The notes: generated by a model from the sequence alone, not told the origin. A DNA stretch of 64,000 bases from Firmicutes bacterium HGW-Firmicutes-16 (GCA_002841545.1 PGZZ01000002.1:62001-126000), one strand, 5' to 3'; counted from the stretch's first letter, positions 8,159-17,184 are shown. Translations and numbers: made by a program.

Positions 8159-8200
8159 AATCCTCCAAGTGTTCATGCAACACTTGGAGGATTTGTTTTA
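8159..8200 (+). terminator. Terminator of tRNA-Leu
   Basis: A 15-bp perfect stem (AATCCTCCAAGTGTT with AACACTTGGAGGATT), 5-base loop, then TGTTTTATT. Confidence 0.88.
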
Positions 8201-8332
8201 TTATACGAAGTGGAAATTCTTGATTCATGGGATATTCTGTTATATCATGAAAAAAGCCGTACGTTATGTCGCAATTAACATGTTGAAAAATAAGTTTAAT
8301 TAAAATATTAAACATTTGGAGGGATTTCACAA

Positions 8333-8695
8333 ATGAAAAAAACAATATCTATTATCAGTATTTTGATTTTTTGCTTATGCTTTTTGGGAGCATGCGACGA
8401 GGGGCTGAGGATTGTCGGTATGGAAATAAATACATATCCGAACAGAATAGTATATATTGCAGGTCAAGATAAAACTTTGGATTTATCGGGCGGCACAGTT
8501 AGATATAAATTGAAAGATAAACAAGTACAAGGAAGCACAGTTGATATGTCTGACAAGATTTCTATTTCAGTAACACATAATATTGACTTTAACAAACCTG
8601 GTGTTTATCAAGTTGTCTTGACAAATGGGAACTTTCCCTGTAGTTTTGCGATTCAGGTAATTAGTAAAGACTATATTGAAGACCTTAATAACTAG
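8333..8695 (+). CDS. Small lipoprotein with Ig-like fold
   Basis: 120 aa. Lipoprotein signal MKKTISIISILIFCLCFLGAC with Cys21. The remaining 100 residues look like one bacterial Ig-like domain: MEINTYPNRIVYIAGQDKTL, a middle region with LSGGTVRYKLKD, then the closing PGVYQVVLTNG and FAIQVIS strands. It is probably anchored outside the membrane; no enzyme motif is seen. The ribosome site GGAGGG is 9 bases before the ATG. It stands alone between the tRNA unit and a convergent SLH gene. Confidence 0.7.
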   Translation: MKKTISIISILIFCLCFLGACDEGLRIVGMEINTYPNRIVYIAGQDKTLDLSGGTVRYKLKDKQVQGSTVDMSDKISISVTHNIDFNKPGVYQVVLTNGNFPCSFAIQVISKDYIEDLNN

Positions 8696-8750
8696 CGGGA
8701 AATGCAGGGAGACGGTTCTTCTGCTTGCAAGCACCTCCGAAGTATTGGAC

Positions 8751-8800
8751 AAAAACAGGACTCAGGTATTGTATCAATACCTGAGTCCTGTTTTTTATTT
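8751..8800. terminator. Bidirectional terminator between lipoprotein and SLH genes
   Basis: A 21-bp perfect stem starting AAAAACAGGACTCAGG and ending CCTGTTTTT, with loop TAT. The A and T runs flanking a GC-rich core suit both strands. Confidence 0.88.
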
Positions 8801-8815
8801 ACCTGACACAATAAG

Positions 8816-9853
8816 CTATGCTGAATACCCATTTGTATTAATCGTAAAATCGTCTGAACTTCCGGTAATATAGCCGACAACGGTATTCATATTGTTTTTG
8901 AAAGTCCCATAGGTCGCCGAGTCAACAAGATCAGACAATACGATTTCCTTACCCGGGGCAATTGGGGTTTTCGTCACAACCTGAGCGAACATACGTGTTG
9001 CCGACCAGCAATATAGTGAGTTCCCGTCTTTATCAAAGACCTTGAAGTCAAAAAGCTGCTGTGAGCTGTGATTTATTGTAATGGTTTTGTCGGAGTTATT
9101 GACAATAGTAAGTGACAGGCGCAGACCGCCGTTTTCTTCCGAGGTCGAGGCCTTGACCGAAACGTCGCTATCGTATAATTTGAGCAGCTCAACAAGTTTC
9201 CCTGTGATGGTGACGGCTTCCGCACGGGTTGCGGCGGCACGCGGAAACAGACGATTGTCGCCTCGTCCGTTGACGAGTCTCAGGTTGCAGGCCGTTTGAA
9301 TCTCTCCCGCGTATTCCGGACGAATGTCGGAGTTGTCGTAAAAATCGAAATACATCAGTGTCGTAGCGAAGTCGTCCCCGACATAATATTTGAAAGCGTT
9401 CATAACAAAATGCATCATATCGTCACGGTCAAGTGTGGCTGTCGGGCGGAAATTGTCCTTCGTATCAATTATACCGATGGTAACAAGGTCATAGAGCGCG
9501 CTTGCACCGGTATCGCTGTTTTTTACGTCTTTATAGTATTCGCCTATATTCGTCGCTGCAAAATAGTTGATGTTGATATTTAACGCCTTATGGAGCATAC
9601 GCGCGAACTCCATGCGTGTTATGGCCTGATCGGGATGGAATAGGCCGCTGCCATCGGAGAAAATATCGCTATAACCATATGCTTCTGCGTGCTTTTCAAA
9701 CCATTTACCTGCAATATCCGTATAGCTGTTCGCAGAAATTAGTTCTGGGTCGTTGACGTCTGAGACGTCTTCAGCAAGTGCCTGCATAGGTATCGCAAGC
9801 GTGAAAAGGGATAATATCAGAATTGACAGTACAAGGTTTTTGATGTGCTTCAT
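8816..9853 (-). CDS. SLH-domain protein with BsuPI-like C-terminal domain
   Basis: 345 aa. Signal peptide MKHIKNLVLSILILSLFTLA..ALA. SLH repeats follow: about 43-90 (YSDIFSDGSGLFHPDQAITRMEFARML), a weaker one at 100-155 and a third at about 165-240 (RLVNGRGDNRLFPRAAATRAEAV). SLH modules bind pyruvylated cell-wall polymers and anchor proteins at the surface. The C-terminus (about 255-330: LRLSLTIVNNSDKTITI, QLFDFKVFDKDG, TKTPIAPGKEIVLSD) resembles BsuPI, the intracellular proteinase inhibitor fold. The combination suggests a wall-anchored, possibly protease-binding protein (inference). Ribosome site GGAGG is present. Confidence 0.85.
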   Translation of the reverse strand: MKHIKNLVLSILILSLFTLAIPMQALAEDVSDVNDPELISANSYTDIAGKWFEKHAEAYGYSDIFSDGSGLFHPDQAITRMEFARMLHKALNININYFAATNIGEYYKDVKNSDTGASALYDLVTIGIIDTKDNFRPTATLDRDDMMHFVMNAFKYYVGDDFATTLMYFDFYDNSDIRPEYAGEIQTACNLRLVNGRGDNRLFPRAAATRAEAVTITGKLVELLKLYDSDVSVKASTSEENGGLRLSLTIVNNSDKTITINHSSQQLFDFKVFDKDGNSLYCWSATRMFAQVVTKTPIAPGKEIVLSDLVDSATYGTFKNNMNTVVGYITGSSDDFTINTNGYSA

Positions 9854-9984
9854 ATTATTTGTTCCTCCGTTTTGTTGGGATTAGGCTTATGTTCGATGCT
9901 AATTAGACGTACTTTGGGTTTGAAAGTTCCACGCCTATATGCTATATTAAAAAGGCAAAATATAGATTTTCCGGAGGCATAAGT

Positions 9985-10467
9985 GTGAACAGAGAAAAAG
10001 AATTTAGATTTGCTGTTGAATCGGATACAAAGCTGATACTTGATTTTGTCAAAGCCCTTGCAGATTACGAGAAAATGTCCGATGATGTCGTCGCGACCGA
10101 GGAGCTTCTGCGTGAATGGATATTTGAAAAGCAAAAGGCAGAGGTCATATTTATTCTAGATGATGGCAGGGAAGTCGGATTCGCGCTGTTTTTTCATAAT
10201 TTCTCGACCTTTATGGGCAGGGCGGGCATTTATCTTGAGGATCTTTTCGTGTTCCCCGAATATCGCGGAAAAGGCTACGGAAAAAAACTCTTGCAGGAGC
10301 TCGCTAGAATTGCTGTTGACAGGGGCTGCGGTAGGCTTGAATGGGCCTGTCTTGACTGGAACAAACCAAGCATCGGCTTCTATCTGTCGCTCAACGCTAA
10401 ACCGATGGATGAATGGACTGTCTATCGGCTTACGGGAGATAATTTAAAAAATCTAGCAATAGAATAG
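9985..10467 (+). CDS. GNAT-family N-acetyltransferase (diamine acetyltransferase-like)
   Basis: 160 aa, GTG start with CCGGAGG 7 bases upstream. A single GNAT fold: EDLFVFPEYRGKGYGKKLLQ is the acetyl-CoA pyrophosphate loop (R/Q-x-x-G-x-G/A), followed by RLEWACLDWNKPSIGFYLSL, where Trp and Asn-x-Pro-Ser-x-x-Phe-Tyr match the spermidine/spermine acetyltransferase subgroup. The likely substrate is a polyamine or other primary amine, but this is not provable from sequence. It is monocistronic, bounded by a hairpin. Confidence 0.88.
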   Translation: MNREKEFRFAVESDTKLILDFVKALADYEKMSDDVVATEELLREWIFEKQKAEVIFILDDGREVGFALFFHNFSTFMGRAGIYLEDLFVFPEYRGKGYGKKLLQELARIAVDRGCGRLEWACLDWNKPSIGFYLSLNAKPMDEWTVYRLTGDNLKNLAIE

Positions 10468-10500
10468 TTATGTAAACCAACAATATAGTTAATCTATATA

Positions 10501-10538
10501 ATAAGCTATACGGAAGCGAGAGCTTCCGTATAGCTTAT
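10501..10538. terminator. Long palindrome between convergent GNAT and EFR1 genes
   Basis: A 17-bp perfect stem (ATAAGCTATACGGAAGC with GCTTCCGTATAGCTTAT), loop GAGA. It lacks a clear U-run, so termination is likely but not textbook. Confidence 0.6.
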
Positions 10539-10564
10539 TCAGAAATGTATGACAGTTTATTGAC

Positions 10565-11329
10565 TTAATCATCAATTACGGGACTTTTTGAATTGTAATA
10601 TCTGAGCTTACCCACGGTCCGCTTTTTATATTCAATTGCTTCCGTCGGGCAGCCACATATACAGGCCATGCAGTGAGTACAATTTTCGCCGTAGACAGGC
10701 ATCCCGTCAACAAGGCGGATATTGTTAAGAGGACAAAGCTCCTCGCACCTTCCACAGCTTATGCATTTGTCTGTTACACGGAAGCCCTTGGATTTGACAA
10801 AGTGCTTATAGAAAATCGGATTGATAGTTCGGCTTTTTAAGCTGGCGAGAAAACTGAGCTTTTCGGCAGGGAAGTCGTTTCCGCTGCTGATAAAACCGGA
10901 TATTTGTTTTATCCTCCTGTCGGCGGCTGAGATCATTTGTTCGGCTTCAGCTTTCTCTGTTACGTTGAACAGAGCAACATAGTTTTCCGGCATAACGACC
11001 GCCATTACGCCTTTATAGGTAAAGCCTTTTCTTGTGCAAAGCTCATTCAGGTATACACCGGCGGAACCGATATCGTCGCCGCAGGTCATGACAAAGTAAG
11101 CGGACGAGCTGCCGCCGAATTTTCCAATCTCTATAAAATCGGAAAAAATGCGCGGAATTCTCCATGAGTAAGTCGGCGCAACGAAGATATAGGAGTTTTC
11201 GGAAGAAAGCTCCGCAGTCCTGTGCTCTTTGATATATTCTTTGGCATTAACAAGTTTTTCTCCAAGGCGAATTGCGAGAGCCTCCGCAACATAACGGCTG
11301 TTGCCGGTTCCGGAGAAATATACGATCAT
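10565..11329 (-). CDS. EFR1-family flavodoxin/ferredoxin fusion protein
   Basis: 254 aa. The N-terminal flavodoxin-like half has the FMN-phosphate loop YFSGTGNSRYVAEAL (about 4-18) and APTYSWRIPRIFSDFI. The C-terminus carries two 4Fe-4S clusters: CISCGRCEELCPLNN and CTHCMACICGCP. This is the EFR1 (EFRRO) family of Clostridia, presumed small electron carriers between flavin and iron-sulfur enzymes. The start at 11329 is chosen because GGAGGT lies 8 bases upstream; a longer frame from 11374 has no ribosome site and delays the FMN loop. Confidence 0.88.
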   Translation of the reverse strand: MIVYFSGTGNSRYVAEALAIRLGEKLVNAKEYIKEHRTAELSSENSYIFVAPTYSWRIPRIFSDFIEIGKFGGSSSAYFVMTCGDDIGSAGVYLNELCTRKGFTYKGVMAVVMPENYVALFNVTEKAEAEQMISAADRRIKQISGFISSGNDFPAEKLSFLASLKSRTINPIFYKHFVKSKGFRVTDKCISCGRCEELCPLNNIRLVDGMPVYGENCTHCMACICGCPTEAIEYKKRTVGKLRYYNSKSPVIDD

Positions 11330-11411
11330 ATTACAAGACCTCCCGAAAAAGAATGTCTGCCAAAATTGTAGCACTTGTTGTCAAGTAAATCAAGAAGACT
11401 ATGAGGTAAGT

Positions 11412-12968
11412 CTAGGCGTTAAGCTGGCTTTGAATGTTTTCAAGCCGCTGCGTAATATAATCGACTATTGAAACAGCGCTGCTGTTAATCGAGCCGCCGC
11501 CCATTTGATGCTGCATACCGCCTTTATTTCCGAAATCGCCGTTCTGAGCGGTCTGACCGTTCGGGGAACCCTGAGAAGTCATCTCCTCGTCAAAATCCGG
11601 CATACCGCTGGGTGGAGTTCTATCCTGAAAGTAACCATCCGCAAACTCGGGGATCGCTTCGCTTCCGCCAATATGCTGAGTTCCGTCGAAGTTGGGCATA
11701 CCTTTTCCACCACCCATACCGCCGAATTCACTGTCGCTTACCTGTGTGAGGTCAGCATCACTTTCCGTGATATTCTCTTCGAATTTATCAATGGTATAAA
11801 AGGCACTGGGATCATTTTCGACATAATTGCGAATTTCATCAGCTATGCCGTTCACTGTAGTTTCAAAATCGTATAGATAGTCTGTAAGCGACTCGACGTA
11901 CGAAACATATTGCTCATAATATTTATCTATTGCAAGCAGCTTTTCAATCAAAGGGCGCTGCGAAAGCTCTGTGCCATAAACGGGAGAGGAAACATCGACG
12001 TAAACACTCCCACCGTTGTCAGCAGAGAACCCGCCTATGGACATGTTGTAATCCCAGCCTAGATAGGTGAACTTCCCGTCGCTGTATAGGAGAAAATAGT
12101 TGTGAGCTATCGAACCGCTGTAACTGTCATAGTTGCCCATAACGGTATTCACAGCGATTGCCTTTAGGACGCTGTCAATGTCAAGGATTGCTTCTAGCTC
12201 GTCCTTGTTATCGGCTGTCGTACTGTTCAGAACAGACACAAGATTCTTGATATTTGTGTAGTCGTCATCTTCGCCATATTCAACATCAAAACCGCTTCCA
12301 TCATCGCTAGTGAGCAGAGTGCAGTTTGTGGATACGGCTTTATATAAAACGGTATCTTCGGAATCTGTGTACCTCTCGACAAAGCTGTCGTCATAAGATT
12401 CGATGCAGAGATAGAAACCAAATAGCTCTCCGTTTATATATAGATTGCAGTATGAAATATAGGGCGTGTCGCATTCAAGATAAGCGCTCGCTGCATATGT
12501 CAGATATTCGCGCATATATGATGGGTCGGAAAAGCTACCGTTAAGTACGAGCGTATCGAGTCCGTCCAATGTTTGCCCGTCCACATATTCGTCTAACTTG
12601 ATTTTGAAACCGAAGCGATCGCTGTCACTTTTAGCGACTGAGTTCAGTGAACTTAAGCCCTTTGTACGAAAGCCGACGTTTTCGGCGGTCGTACCGTTAA
12701 CCGTGATATTAGCGGAATGGTATTCTTCATCCTCAGCGTTATCGAGAATGTCCTGCCAATCTTCTTCGCTGATTTCGACATTTATGTCGGTGACTTCACC
12801 CTGCCCGAAGACAGTTCCGTAGTATTGCGCATTATCGGCAAGCTCTCCAATAGCTGAATCAGAAGCTACCGAGACAGCTTCAGCTGTTCCGCTGTTAACG
12901 GCACAGGCGCATAGTGATGTAAACAGGATGCTTAAAACCAGAATTATAGACAATACTCGAAATTTCAT
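11412..12968 (-). CDS. CotH kinase family lipoprotein
   Basis: 518 aa. Signal peptide with a possible lipobox (LFTSLCACAV). The CotH region runs from about residue 60 (VTDINVEISEEDWQDIL) through VGFRTKGLSSL, YISYCNLYINGELFGFYLCIE, VMGNYDSYSGSIAHNYFLLYSD and the metal-binding WDYNMSIGG. CotH proteins are atypical secreted kinases that phosphorylate coat or surface proteins; in Bacillus CotH acts on spore coat proteins, and gut clostridia also carry CotH domains in cellulosomes. The last 100 residues are low-complexity Gly/Met/Pro/Gln (GGMGGGKGMPNFDG), perhaps a flexible tail or substrate region. Ribosome site GGAGG is present. Confidence 0.88.
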   Translation of the reverse strand: MKFRVLSIILVLSILFTSLCACAVNSGTAEAVSVASDSAIGELADNAQYYGTVFGQGEVTDINVEISEEDWQDILDNAEDEEYHSANITVNGTTAENVGFRTKGLSSLNSVAKSDSDRFGFKIKLDEYVDGQTLDGLDTLVLNGSFSDPSYMREYLTYAASAYLECDTPYISYCNLYINGELFGFYLCIESYDDSFVERYTDSEDTVLYKAVSTNCTLLTSDDGSGFDVEYGEDDDYTNIKNLVSVLNSTTADNKDELEAILDIDSVLKAIAVNTVMGNYDSYSGSIAHNYFLLYSDGKFTYLGWDYNMSIGGFSADNGGSVYVDVSSPVYGTELSQRPLIEKLLAIDKYYEQYVSYVESLTDYLYDFETTVNGIADEIRNYVENDPSAFYTIDKFEENITESDADLTQVSDSEFGGMGGGKGMPNFDGTQHIGGSEAIPEFADGYFQDRTPPSGMPDFDEEMTSQGSPNGQTAQNGDFGNKGGMQHQMGGGSINSSAVSIVDYITQRLENIQSQLNA

Positions 12969-13061
12969 ACCATACCTCCGCAGAATTTTATTTCAGAATA
13001 TCGATTTGTCCTTAATTCTACTTAAAAATAGACTTTAATGACTATACAGCTGCGGAAAATA

Positions 13062-13070
13062 TGTTATAAT
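13062..13070 (+). promoter_or_regulatory. Extended -10 promoter for MBL-fold gene
   Basis: TGTTATAAT, a consensus TATAAT (13065-13070) with the TGn extension and no good -35, about 49 bases before the start. Confidence 0.5.
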
Positions 13071-13118
13071 CGATAAAAATGAATTCTGCACATTAAAGTG
13101 TTAAACGAGGTAATTGAA

Positions 13119-13997
13119 ATGTTCGAACTGGTTCAGGTAGGTCCGCAGAGCTATTATATTATGAGTCCTGCTAAAATCGGGATATATAAACCCAATGAGA
13201 CCGACGTATATCTGATTGACAGCGGAAACGATAAGGACGCGGGGCGCAAGGTTCGCAAAATCCTTGACGAAAAGGGCTGGACCCTCAAAGCAATTATAAA
13301 CACTCATTCAAACGCCGACCATATAGGAGGCAACCGCTATCTACAGCAGCAGTACGGCTGTCCGATCTATGCTAAGGGCATCGAAGCGGACTTTACGAGA
13401 CATCCTGTTTTGGAGCCGTCTTTCCTTTACGGAGGATATCCGCTCAAGGAACTGAGGCATAAATTCCTTTTAGCCGAGGAAAGCGATGTGCTTGATATTT
13501 CGGACGAAGGTTTCCCCCAAGAGCTTGAGGTCATCTCTTTGCCGGGACACTTTTTCGATATGATTGGCATACGCACTCCTGACGGAACTGCTTTTCTTGC
13601 GGATTGCATTTCAAGCCGCGAAACACTGGAAAAATACCGCATCGCTTTCATATACGATGTTGCCGCATACCTTGAAACCCTCGATAGGGTAGAGGCAATG
13701 GAGGCGAAAATATTTGTACCGGCTCACACCGAAGCTTGTTCGGATTTGAAAGAACTCATAGAGTTCAACAGGACGCAAATTTATGAGATTGCAGATAGAA
13801 TTGTCGCAATCTGCGAAACACCTCAGGTGTTTGAAAGCATACTTAAACAGCTTTTTGACGGGTACGGCCTAGCAATGAGCTTTGAACAGTACGTGCTCGT
13901 GGGAAGTACTGTACGTTCATATCTCTCATGGTTGAAGGACACCGGCAAAGTATGGGCAAATATTGAAAGCAACTGCATATTATGGGAGAAATTATAA
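13119..13997 (+). CDS. MBL-fold metallo-hydrolase with HxNxDH motif
   Basis: 292 aa. Metallo-beta-lactamase fold: NTHSNADHIGGN (His63, Asn65, Asp67, His68), SLPGHFFDMIG (His144), AFLADC (Asp162) and PAHTE (His203). The usual first motif is HxHxDH; here Asn replaces the second His, which should alter metal site 1. A C-terminal helical domain (about 215-292) resembles the winged-helix tail of the MBL group that includes glyoxalase II-like and LACTB2-like proteins. The substrate is unknown. The start at 13119 has GAGG 8 bases upstream; GTG 13098 is in frame but has no ribosome site. Confidence 0.85.
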   Translation: MFELVQVGPQSYYIMSPAKIGIYKPNETDVYLIDSGNDKDAGRKVRKILDEKGWTLKAIINTHSNADHIGGNRYLQQQYGCPIYAKGIEADFTRHPVLEPSFLYGGYPLKELRHKFLLAEESDVLDISDEGFPQELEVISLPGHFFDMIGIRTPDGTAFLADCISSRETLEKYRIAFIYDVAAYLETLDRVEAMEAKIFVPAHTEACSDLKELIEFNRTQIYEIADRIVAICETPQVFESILKQLFDGYGLAMSFEQYVLVGSTVRSYLSWLKDTGKVWANIESNCILWEKL

Positions 13998-14027
13998 TTT
14001 AGTGTCGTTTATTATGTAACAATTTTC

Positions 14028-14056
14028 TTTACATGGTTCCTGCCGTATGCTAAAAT
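14028..14056 (+). promoter_or_regulatory. Promoter of OppA-type gene
   Basis: TTTACA (14028-14033), a 17-base spacer and TAAAAT (14051-14056). The transcript would start near 14063, giving an ~89-nt leader. Confidence 0.75.
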
Positions 14057-14151
14057 GACTTTAATTGGGTCTGCAACGCAGGAGGTTTTTGTGTAACTGG
14101 CATAAAAATCCAAACTTGCGCTGTAGGCGCAAATACTATGGAGGTATTTTA

Positions 14152-15915
14152 ATGAGGAGAACGAAAAAAGCAATAGCATTTTTTATTGCGCTTATGATGC
14201 TTGCAAGCGTTCTGGCGGGCTGCGGCGAAGATAATGTGACTCAATCCGCTGCTCCTTCGGCAACAACTGCTGCGTCGAACTTTGACCTTTCCTTATGTCT
14301 TACGTCCGAGCCAACGACGATTGATCCGGCACTCAATGCCGCTGTTGATGGTGCAATTATGATTCAGCACTTTTTTGAAGGTCTGATGAAGTGGGCTGAC
14401 GACGGGGAAGGTAATGCCAAGCTTGTTCTCGGACAGGCCGCATCCATGGACAAAGTCGTAAACTCCGACGGAACAGTCACATACACCTTTAAACTTCGTC
14501 CCGATGCAAAATGGAGCGATGGAACAGCCGTTACGGCTAATGATTTCGTATACAGTTGGCAGCGCCTTGCGACTCCCGCAACCGCAGCAGGCTACGCTGC
14601 TATGATTGACATGGTCAAGGGCTACAACGAGGTACATAATGGAACACCAACAGGTAAGTTTGAGACTAAGACTAACGCGGATACCGGCTTAGCGGAAGAG
14701 GTCGAGGTAATTGATTATGCCGATCCCGGCACGTTGAGCGTTTCCGCTCCCGACGCCGGAACTTTCGTTGTTACGCTTACCTATGATTGCTCCTATTTTC
14801 AAGAAATCTGCGCTTTTCCCGCAACCTATCCCGTTCGCAAGGACATCATCGACTCTCAAGGCGACCAGTGGACGTTTACCCCGGAAACCTATATGAGCAA
14901 CGGTCCATATAAGCTGAGTGAGTGGAAACACAACTCGTACATAAAAGGCGTAAAGAACAACAATTATTATGATCTGGCAAAGCTTGGCCCCGATTCTCTG
15001 ACCTTCTATCTGATGGATGATGCCAGTGCCATTTATTCCGCATTCAAGAGCGGAACTCTCCAGTTCATCGAGAACGTTCCGAACGACGAAGTCGCAACGC
15101 TTCTGAAAAGCGGCGAGCTCCAACTCGAGGACTATCTCGGAACGAGCTATGCCTGCTTTAACGTAAACAAGGCACCCTTTGACGACGCCCGTGTTCGCGA
15201 AGCACTTTCGCTCGCTATCGACAGAAACTATATCGTTGAGAAAGTCAACCAGACCGGAGAAAATGCCGCGACAGCCTTTGTTCCAAACGGCATCTATGAC
15301 GCGGACTCCTCCGCCGAGGATTTTCGCAGTGTAGGCGGTGATTACTATTCAGTAAAAACCGAGGATTATGAAGCCAACTGTGAAAAGGCGCGTCAGCTTC
15401 TGTCTGATGCAGGATATCCGAACGGTGAGGGTTTCCCGACAGTCGAGTATCTCTACAACAAGGACGACCGCAATGAAGCCGTCGCGGAGGCACTTCAGCA
15501 AATGTGGAAGACCGAGCTTGGCGTGTCTTTAACTCTCAGCAGTCAGGATTGGGGCGTTGTTATGCAGACCGTTTTTAGCGGTGAATTCCAGATTGCCCGT
15601 TTCACTTGGACTGCGGATTACAATGACCCGGCATCTTTCCTTGACATCTGGTACACTAATAACGGAAACAATGTAACGGGGTACAGTAATCCGAAATTCG
15701 ATGAGCAGATTGATATTGCAAAGGCTTCGACAGAGCCGGCTAAAAGAATGGAGGCATATCATAAGGCCGAAGATATACTTATAGGCGATGATATGGTCGT
15801 GGCGCCGCTTTCCTTCTTCACACAGATGTATATGCTCGATCCGACGATTGAAGGCGTATACTACAGTCCGCTTGGATACTTCTTCTTCGGCTACGCCTCA
15901 AAGGCTGCAGCATAA
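14152..15915 (+). CDS. oppA: Oligopeptide ABC transporter substrate-binding lipoprotein
   Basis: 587 aa. Lipoprotein signal MRRTKKAIAFFIALMMLASVLAGC, Cys24. SBP family 5 features: LTSEPTTIDPALNA near the N-terminus, TYTFKLRPDAKWSDGTAVTANDFVYSW (split over about 110-140), VREALSLAIDRNYIV and SQDWGVVMQTVFSGEFQIAR, typical of OppA/MppA peptide-binding proteins. It would feed OppBCDF, whose genes start 3.4 kb downstream with three unrelated genes between. The start at 14152 has GGAGGT upstream; an in-frame TTG at 14089 also has a Shine-Dalgarno site but would push the signal peptide inward. Own promoter and terminator. Confidence 0.92.
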   Translation: MRRTKKAIAFFIALMMLASVLAGCGEDNVTQSAAPSATTAASNFDLSLCLTSEPTTIDPALNAAVDGAIMIQHFFEGLMKWADDGEGNAKLVLGQAASMDKVVNSDGTVTYTFKLRPDAKWSDGTAVTANDFVYSWQRLATPATAAGYAAMIDMVKGYNEVHNGTPTGKFETKTNADTGLAEEVEVIDYADPGTLSVSAPDAGTFVVTLTYDCSYFQEICAFPATYPVRKDIIDSQGDQWTFTPETYMSNGPYKLSEWKHNSYIKGVKNNNYYDLAKLGPDSLTFYLMDDASAIYSAFKSGTLQFIENVPNDEVATLLKSGELQLEDYLGTSYACFNVNKAPFDDARVREALSLAIDRNYIVEKVNQTGENAATAFVPNGIYDADSSAEDFRSVGGDYYSVKTEDYEANCEKARQLLSDAGYPNGEGFPTVEYLYNKDDRNEAVAEALQQMWKTELGVSLTLSSQDWGVVMQTVFSGEFQIARFTWTADYNDPASFLDIWYTNNGNNVTGYSNPKFDEQIDIAKASTEPAKRMEAYHKAEDILIGDDMVVAPLSFFTQMYMLDPTIEGVYYSPLGYFFFGYASKAAA

Positions 15916-15940
15916 ATTAGAAGTTTACCCAGTCTATTCA

Positions 15941-15972
15941 GGGAGCCGCTCAACATGGGCGGCTCCTTTTTC
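15941..15972 (+). terminator. Terminator of OppA-type gene
   Basis: An 8-bp GC-rich stem (GGAGCCGC with GCGGCTCC), 9-base loop and TTTTTC tail. Confidence 0.85.
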
Positions 15973-16066
15973 ATTAATTTGCTATGTTCAAAATCCAGTT
16001 TATGTTTTATAATAAGCGTATATTTAACATTAATGGTCTATACTAGTTTATCTGAGGTAATATTAT

Positions 16067-17131
16067 ATGAAATCTCGCAGTTACGGAATTGATTTGCTGA
16101 AAAGCATATCTATGCTCATGGTCGTGGTCCTTCACACGCTTGGCGTCGGCGGTATTTTAAACGGCTCAGCGGCGGGGAGTGCCGCGAACACATCCGCATG
16201 GATACTTGAGACCGCTTGTATGTGCGCCGTGAACTGTTTTGGCTTAGTAAGCGGTTATGTTCTCTGCAAGGGACACTACAGACGATCAAGACTTCTTTCG
16301 CTATGGCTTCGGGTCGTTTTTGAGTCGCTTATAATCACGGCTGTTTTTGCGGCTTTCAAGGCGGGCTCGGTGGGCACAAAGGAATGGATTCGCGTGTTTA
16401 CACCCGTCATTAGAAATGTTTATTGGTATTTCACCGCTTATTTTGCCCTGTTTTTCTTTGTACCCTACATAAACAAAATGCTTGAAGTGCTTTCGGCAAA
16501 GGAGAAAATAAGTCTCTCCGTAAGTATAGTAGTCGTTTTTGTATTATTCGGCAACATTCTTAACAATGACATATTCTTTCTTCATGGCGGGTACGGATTC
16601 CTCTGGCTTTTATGCCTTTATATCCTCGGTGCCTGTATGAGAGATATTGAGATTAAACCGAATATTAATAAATACTGGTTTCTTTTGGCGTATTTCCTCT
16701 GTGCGCTTCTTTCGTGGGCAATCATGAAGCTAACGGATGTTCAGGCGCTAATTTCCTATACCTCGCCGTTCATACTTCTTTCGGCAGCGCTTCTGCTCTT
16801 GTTTTTCGAAAGGTTGGAATTCAAATCGCCAAAATCACAGAAATTCATATCAATGCTTGCAAGAACCTCGTTTGGGGTTTACATAATACATACCAATCCG
16901 CTCATCTGGATTTATTTGATAACGGATCGCTTCACCCCGTTTCTGGAGCTTTCTTGGCCTGTCATGCTCGTAGCAGTTATACTGACTGCCGCCGCGATAT
17001 ACTCGGTCTGTACGTTTGGTGACTGGCTGGCTGAAAAGTTTTTCAAACTCGTGCATATAGAACGTCTGGAGAAAGCCGTGGACGGTATCGGAAAAAACAG
17101 ACGAAAGCTACAAAATACAATCCAAAAATAG
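16067..17131 (+). CDS. Acyltransferase 3 family membrane protein
   Basis: 354 aa with about ten membrane segments. It starts MKSRSYGIDLLKSISMLMVVVLHTLG, which carries the family's D-x-L-K..H signature (His22 is the probable catalytic residue). Acyltransferase 3 proteins move acetyl or other short acyl groups across the membrane onto peptidoglycan, polysaccharide or lipid acceptors. Here no surface-polysaccharide genes adjoin it, so the acceptor is unknown. C-terminal basic tail (KAVDGIGKNRRKLQN). No clear terminator follows. Confidence 0.88.
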   Translation: MKSRSYGIDLLKSISMLMVVVLHTLGVGGILNGSAAGSAANTSAWILETACMCAVNCFGLVSGYVLCKGHYRRSRLLSLWLRVVFESLIITAVFAAFKAGSVGTKEWIRVFTPVIRNVYWYFTAYFALFFFVPYINKMLEVLSAKEKISLSVSIVVVFVLFGNILNNDIFFLHGGYGFLWLLCLYILGACMRDIEIKPNINKYWFLLAYFLCALLSWAIMKLTDVQALISYTSPFILLSAALLLLFFERLEFKSPKSQKFISMLARTSFGVYIIHTNPLIWIYLITDRFTPFLELSWPVMLVAVILTAAAIYSVCTFGDWLAEKFFKLVHIERLEKAVDGIGKNRRKLQNTIQK

Positions 17132-17155
17132 ACAAGGTTAGGAACATTTTGCGAA

Positions 17156-17184
17156 TTGCAAATTCCGGTCATTTCTGATATATT
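17156..17184 (+). promoter_or_regulatory. Promoter of lysA
   Basis: TTGCAA (17156-17161), 17-base spacer, TATATT (17179-17184). The leader of about 50 nt is too short for a lysine riboswitch. Confidence 0.6.

Noticed and set aside
8043-8345. Open frames on both strands overlapping tRNA-Leu.
   Set aside because: They run through the tRNA and its terminator and have no ribosome sites.
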